Source: JAFGBN01 sp964394145
Lineage (GTDB): Bacteria > Chloroflexota > Dehalococcoidia > GIF9 > AB-539-J10
Direction of reading: 5' to 3'
NCBI GenBank assembly: GCA_964394145.1
Contig: CAYMVL010000025.1
Location: 124,001 to 188,000, forward strand
Length of the DNA stretch: 64,000 bases
How positions within the stretch are numbered: position 1 is the stretch's first letter; each line of letters begins with the position of its first letter. Made by a program: the position numbers and the translations under genes. Under the pieces are notes generated by a model. The model was not told where the DNA came from. It was given only the letters and a program-made list of their open reading frames with translations, and ran no database searches. Below are positions 61,666 through 64,000 of this stretch, one piece after another.

Positions 61666-62529
61666 TTAGAAAGCACGAGCGAAACCACTGAATTTTTCGA
61701 AGATGAACAGTGAGATGAGTGATATTACAATCAGGATAGTAGCCGCAGCAATAGCCAGCGGCAGGTCACCAACCGACATGTTCAGATAAAGTGAAATAGG
61801 CAGCGTCTCTGTCAGTAACCTGGTAGCCCCGGCTACCATCAGGGCGGCCCCGAACTCACCTATTCCCCGGCACCAGGTTATTATGGTGCCAGCCATCAAG
61901 CCATCTCTAGACATGGGCAAGGTTACCCTCCAGAAGGCATCGGCTTCAGTGGAACCCAGCGTGTGCGCTATGTACTCATATCGCGGGTTTATCCCCTGAA
62001 ATGTTGACCTCAGTACACGGAACATAAATGGCATATTAACGAAAAACTGGGCAAGGACGATGCCGGCCGGGGTGAAGACGAACTTGATTCCTGCTTCGGC
62101 AAGTCCTTTCCCAAACGAAGTAGTGCCAAAGAGAATCAGTAGACCAACTCCGGCAACCAGCGGCGGTAAAGCCAACGGTACGTCTAGTATTGTATTGAGC
62201 ACATTCTTGCCCGGGAGACTATATCTGGTCAGCGCATAGGCCGCCGGCACGGACACAATGATACATAAGACCGTAGATATAACAGAGGTCACCAGGCTAA
62301 GTCTGATGGCGAATTGTATCTCGCCGCAAAGAAGGCTTTCTATCATAGTCTGGGGCGTAGTGTGAGTAACAATGCCTATTAGCAGAGCCACAATGAAGGC
62401 GGCTAGAACCAGACTGAACGCTGTTGTTATTATTCTGAATTTCGCTTCTCTAAGCCAACTCAAAATCTTCAAGGCGCTGTGGTATTCCTTTGTTTTGCTC
62501 GTACTGCCTTCTGTTGCTGCCGTGTTCAT
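61666..62529 (-). CDS. Molybdate/tungstate ABC transporter permease
   Basis: The 287-residue membrane subunit has six predicted transmembrane helices and the EAA-type cytoplasmic loop AHTLGSTEADAFWRVTLPMSRDGLMAG, which contacts the ATPase. The RGIGEFGAALMVAG stretch is typical of ModB/WtpB/CysT permeases. The ATG at 62529 has GGAGGACAGG-type sequence (AGGAT) upstream and overlaps the TrmO gene by 80 bases, long for the region; a later start is possible but would cut the first helix. Confidence 0.88.
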   Translation of the reverse strand: MNTAATEGSTSKTKEYHSALKILSWLREAKFRIITTAFSLVLAAFIVALLIGIVTHTTPQTMIESLLCGEIQFAIRLSLVTSVISTVLCIIVSVPAAYALTRYSLPGKNVLNTILDVPLALPPLVAGVGLLILFGTTSFGKGLAEAGIKFVFTPAGIVLAQFFVNMPFMFRVLRSTFQGINPRYEYIAHTLGSTEADAFWRVTLPMSRDGLMAGTIITWCRGIGEFGAALMVAGATRLLTETLPISLYLNMSVGDLPLAIAAATILIVISLISLFIFEKFSGFARAF

Positions 62530-62956
62530 ACCATCCTGTCCTCACACTAACCCTGTGATCAAAATCCGGGACATAGGGTTTAATGTCCAGAAGAGGCGTC
62601 CCATCAACAATATCAAGCTCGCCAATCGTGAGAATATTACCTTCAACACTATCCAATCGCACAACGGATATACCAACCGGGTTTGGCCGCCTGAAGTGCC
62701 GTATTGCAAAAATGCCTTTGCTTTCGTTGTCCAGGAAGGGTCTCGTCAACAGGGAGTAGCCCTTGGCCAAATGAAAGTGGTAAATGAGAATGAGGTGAGA
62801 AAAGCCAGCGATATCCTTCAGCCCGGCAACATACTGGGGAAAAACTTCGACTTCTCCTTTGCTGTCAGGGGCGTAAACACCGTGTATAGGCGTGCTTGCC
62901 TGTTCTTTAAACGGTGAATGTATTATTCCGATAGCCTCATAAGTTACCTGAACCAC
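62450..62956 (-). CDS. TrmO-like (YaeB/UPF0066) tRNA methyltransferase
   Basis: The 168-residue protein has the small beta-barrel fold of TrmO, which methylates N6-threonylcarbamoyladenosine 37 in tRNA with SAM. I see YEAIGIIHSPFKE at the start, GIFAIRHFRRPNPVGISVVRL (the RxxxRPNPxG site, with RHF in place of RSP) and IVDGTPLLDIKPYVPDFD. It lies between the binding protein and the permease of the oxyanion transporter, in an operon with them, so its substrate may be a tungsto/molybdopterin-linked one rather than tRNA; this is inference. Confidence 0.8.
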   Translation of the reverse strand: MVQVTYEAIGIIHSPFKEQASTPIHGVYAPDSKGEVEVFPQYVAGLKDIAGFSHLILIYHFHLAKGYSLLTRPFLDNESKGIFAIRHFRRPNPVGISVVRLDSVEGNILTIGELDIVDGTPLLDIKPYVPDFDHRVSVRTGWYEHGSNRRQYEQNKGIPQRLEDFELA

Positions 62957-63004
62957 TGGCTAATCTCACCTCTAACTAAATAACTTGTTTGCAGACAAAT
63001 AATC

Positions 63005-63802
63005 TCACTCAGTCCCGTATTGCGGGTTGGGATAAGCTATGAAGCCATGTTTCTCAAAGATTGCTTTGCCCTCATCAGAAGCACAGAAGTCCACGAACTG
63101 CTTGGCAGTCTCCGGATTCTGAGAAAAGGTCGTAACTCCTATTGGAATTATCTCTATGGAATTCTGCTCCTTGGGTATCTGTACAACTTCTATACCTTCT
63201 ACGGCTTTGACCAGGTCCCACCAGTTTATGGATGCGTCGGCCTGTGCCAGGGCTATATCTACCATAACTTCATTCATTGTAGGCAGCAAGGCAATAACAT
63301 TCTTCCACGCTCCCTCATAAAGGTCGTTCTTCTCCAGTATTCCCTTCGCAGTCTTACCAGTCGCTGCAACCTCAGGGTCTCCAAAAATCAGCTCCACTCC
63401 GGGCCTGGCCAAATCCTCCAGACAGGTGATATTCGCCGGGTTCCCTTTCGGGACTATTATGACGGGTATGTGGTAGCAGACGAGCTGCTGATAATCCGTG
63501 AGCCCCTTCTCCCTGGCGATGTCAATATACATGGTCTCGCCGGGCATATAAGCATCACCCTCTTTGGTAAGCTCCATCTGGCTTAAGAGGGCATTGGAAC
63601 CGGCGTAGTTATACGTAACCAGCGTGCCATATTTCTGCTGAAAGGCCAAGCCGATTTCGTCCATGGGTTTGCTCATACCAGCGCCGCTGTAAACCATTAT
63701 CGATTCTGCTTCTTCGGATTGAGTTGCACAACCCACAGCAGTGATAGCTATTAGTAGCACTGCCATTGCGATGGCACTGACTGAGAGAACTGTCTTCTTC
63801 AC
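63005..63802 (-). CDS. Molybdate/tungstate-binding lipoprotein
   Basis: The periplasmic/extracytoplasmic binding component (265 aa) starts with a signal peptide and lipobox (TAVGC, C25). After it, MVYSGAGMSKPMDEIGLAFQQKYG and NYAGSNALLSQMEL, ATGKTAKGIL and the DASINWWDLVKAVEGIEV blocks match ModA/WtpA-type type II binding proteins. The start is a GTG at 63802 with GGAGG 6 bases upstream. Its order with the TrmO, permease and ATPase genes gives a four-gene importer operon. Confidence 0.88.
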   Translation of the reverse strand: MKKTVLSVSAIAMAVLLIAITAVGCATQSEEAESIMVYSGAGMSKPMDEIGLAFQQKYGTLVTYNYAGSNALLSQMELTKEGDAYMPGETMYIDIAREKGLTDYQQLVCYHIPVIIVPKGNPANITCLEDLARPGVELIFGDPEVAATGKTAKGILEKNDLYEGAWKNVIALLPTMNEVMVDIALAQADASINWWDLVKAVEGIEVVQIPKEQNSIEIIPIGVTTFSQNPETAKQFVDFCASDEGKAIFEKHGFIAYPNPQYGTE

Positions 63803-63864
63803 TAAGTTCCTCCATATAAATAATCGGGATATTCACTTCGATGCCTGAAGCATTGCTTACTTCG

Positions 63865-63879
63865 CTATAGGTTATCCAT
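63865..63879 (-). CDS. Possible 4-codon leader ORF (MDNL)
   Basis: A minimal frame ATG-GAT-AAC-CTA-TAG lies 62 bases upstream of the binding-protein start, and has AAGGAGG 4 bases before its ATG. The ribosome site is far better than chance would need for so short a frame; it may be a regulatory upstream ORF or the start of something that decayed. Confidence 0.3.
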   Translation of the reverse strand: MDNL

Positions 63880-63888
63880 ATGGCCTCC

Positions 63889-64000
63889 TTATAGAAACAT
63901 TGTGGTGCCTGTCTCAGATACGTCATATCCCCCAATCTGCTCTACTACCTTCTTGAAATCTTCACTGGCAATCAGCTCCAGCAAAGGGGAAAGTAGCTTG
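63889..64000 (-). CDS. PBP-like (MolR-type) regulator or binding protein, C-terminal end
   Basis: The frame is open from the window edge to TAA at 63889-63891, giving 36 residues ending in VVEQIGGYDVSETGTTMFL. The GGYDxSxTG ending is typical of the PF12727-type PBP-like domain found in molybdate-linked HTH regulators and related proteins. The N-terminal part is outside the window. Its place directly before the oxyanion transporter genes supports a molybdate/tungstate-responsive role. Confidence 0.6.
   Translation of the reverse strand, partial: KLLSPLLELIASEDFKKVVEQIGGYDVSETGTTMFL

Noticed and set aside
63609..63935. 108-codon minus frame over the binding-protein start
   Set aside because: It is the binding-protein gene read in another frame plus its leader; the GTG at 63802 with GGAGG gives the true lipoprotein.

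Overview
The window looks like chromosomal DNA of a Chloroflexota bacterium, most likely of the class Dehalococcoidia. This is inferred from gene content and order: a fused shikimate kinase/3-dehydroquinate synthase, short EF-Ts, ThrRS without a TGS domain, left-handed-beta-helix RmlA-type nucleotidyltransferases, an STT3-type oligosaccharyltransferase, and an rpsB-tsf-frr-cdsA-dxr-rseP-ispG-proS run. No rRNA gene is present to confirm it. I see no prophage, insertion sequence or CRISPR array. Most of the DNA is housekeeping genes in tight operons, many with 4-base stop/start overlaps.

Layout. 1-7.0 kb (minus): a cut ribbon-helix-helix gene, a REP-like repeat cluster, the dTDP-L-rhamnose genes rmlC-rmlB-rmlD, a four-helix-bundle (23S IVP family) gene sitting between simple tandem repeats, a long rmlA, and an STT3 oligosaccharyltransferase. 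7.3-11.5 kb: RidA, two tRNA-Ser genes, an Asp/Glu racemase, a patatin-like lipase and a surface lipoprotein. 11.6-17.7 kb (plus): dprA-topA-aroQ-pepP-efp-PHP, closely followed by a formyltransferase-like gene and an EhaR-like HAD protein. 19.6-33.6 kb (minus): aspS-tig-clpP with a coupled 54-codon membrane protein, aroKB-aroC-aroE-ruvX, alaS, a MscS channel, holA and a winged-helix regulator. 33.9-41.6 kb: a YchF-like GTPase, fused OtsAB, a phosphoglucose/phosphomannose isomerase, a second RmlA-like enzyme and a TreT-like trehalose synthase. 41.6-43.2 kb is gene-poor, with small ORFs and a 50-nt palindrome. 43.2-51.9 kb (plus): the ribosomal/isoprenoid run, lacking the pyrH and uppS genes usually found in such clusters. 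52.3-58.7 kb (minus): thrS-infC-rpmI-rplT-pheS-pheT, with infC apparently starting at AUA. 58.8-64 kb: tRNA-Val, two small coupled genes, a GNAT acetyltransferase, and a molybdate/tungstate ABC transporter with an embedded TrmO-like gene and the end of a PBP-like regulator.

How the genes fit together. The rhamnose genes beside STT3 suggest an envelope glycan that may be transferred to protein. The isomerase, NDP-sugar pyrophosphorylase, TreT and OtsAB form a sugar-phosphate/trehalose block with two routes to trehalose. The aro genes (aroQ apart; aroKB, aroC, aroE together) cover most of the shikimate pathway. Several genes lack a Shine-Dalgarno sequence and have a -10-like element 6-15 nt before the start codon, which suggests leaderless or near-leaderless mRNAs.
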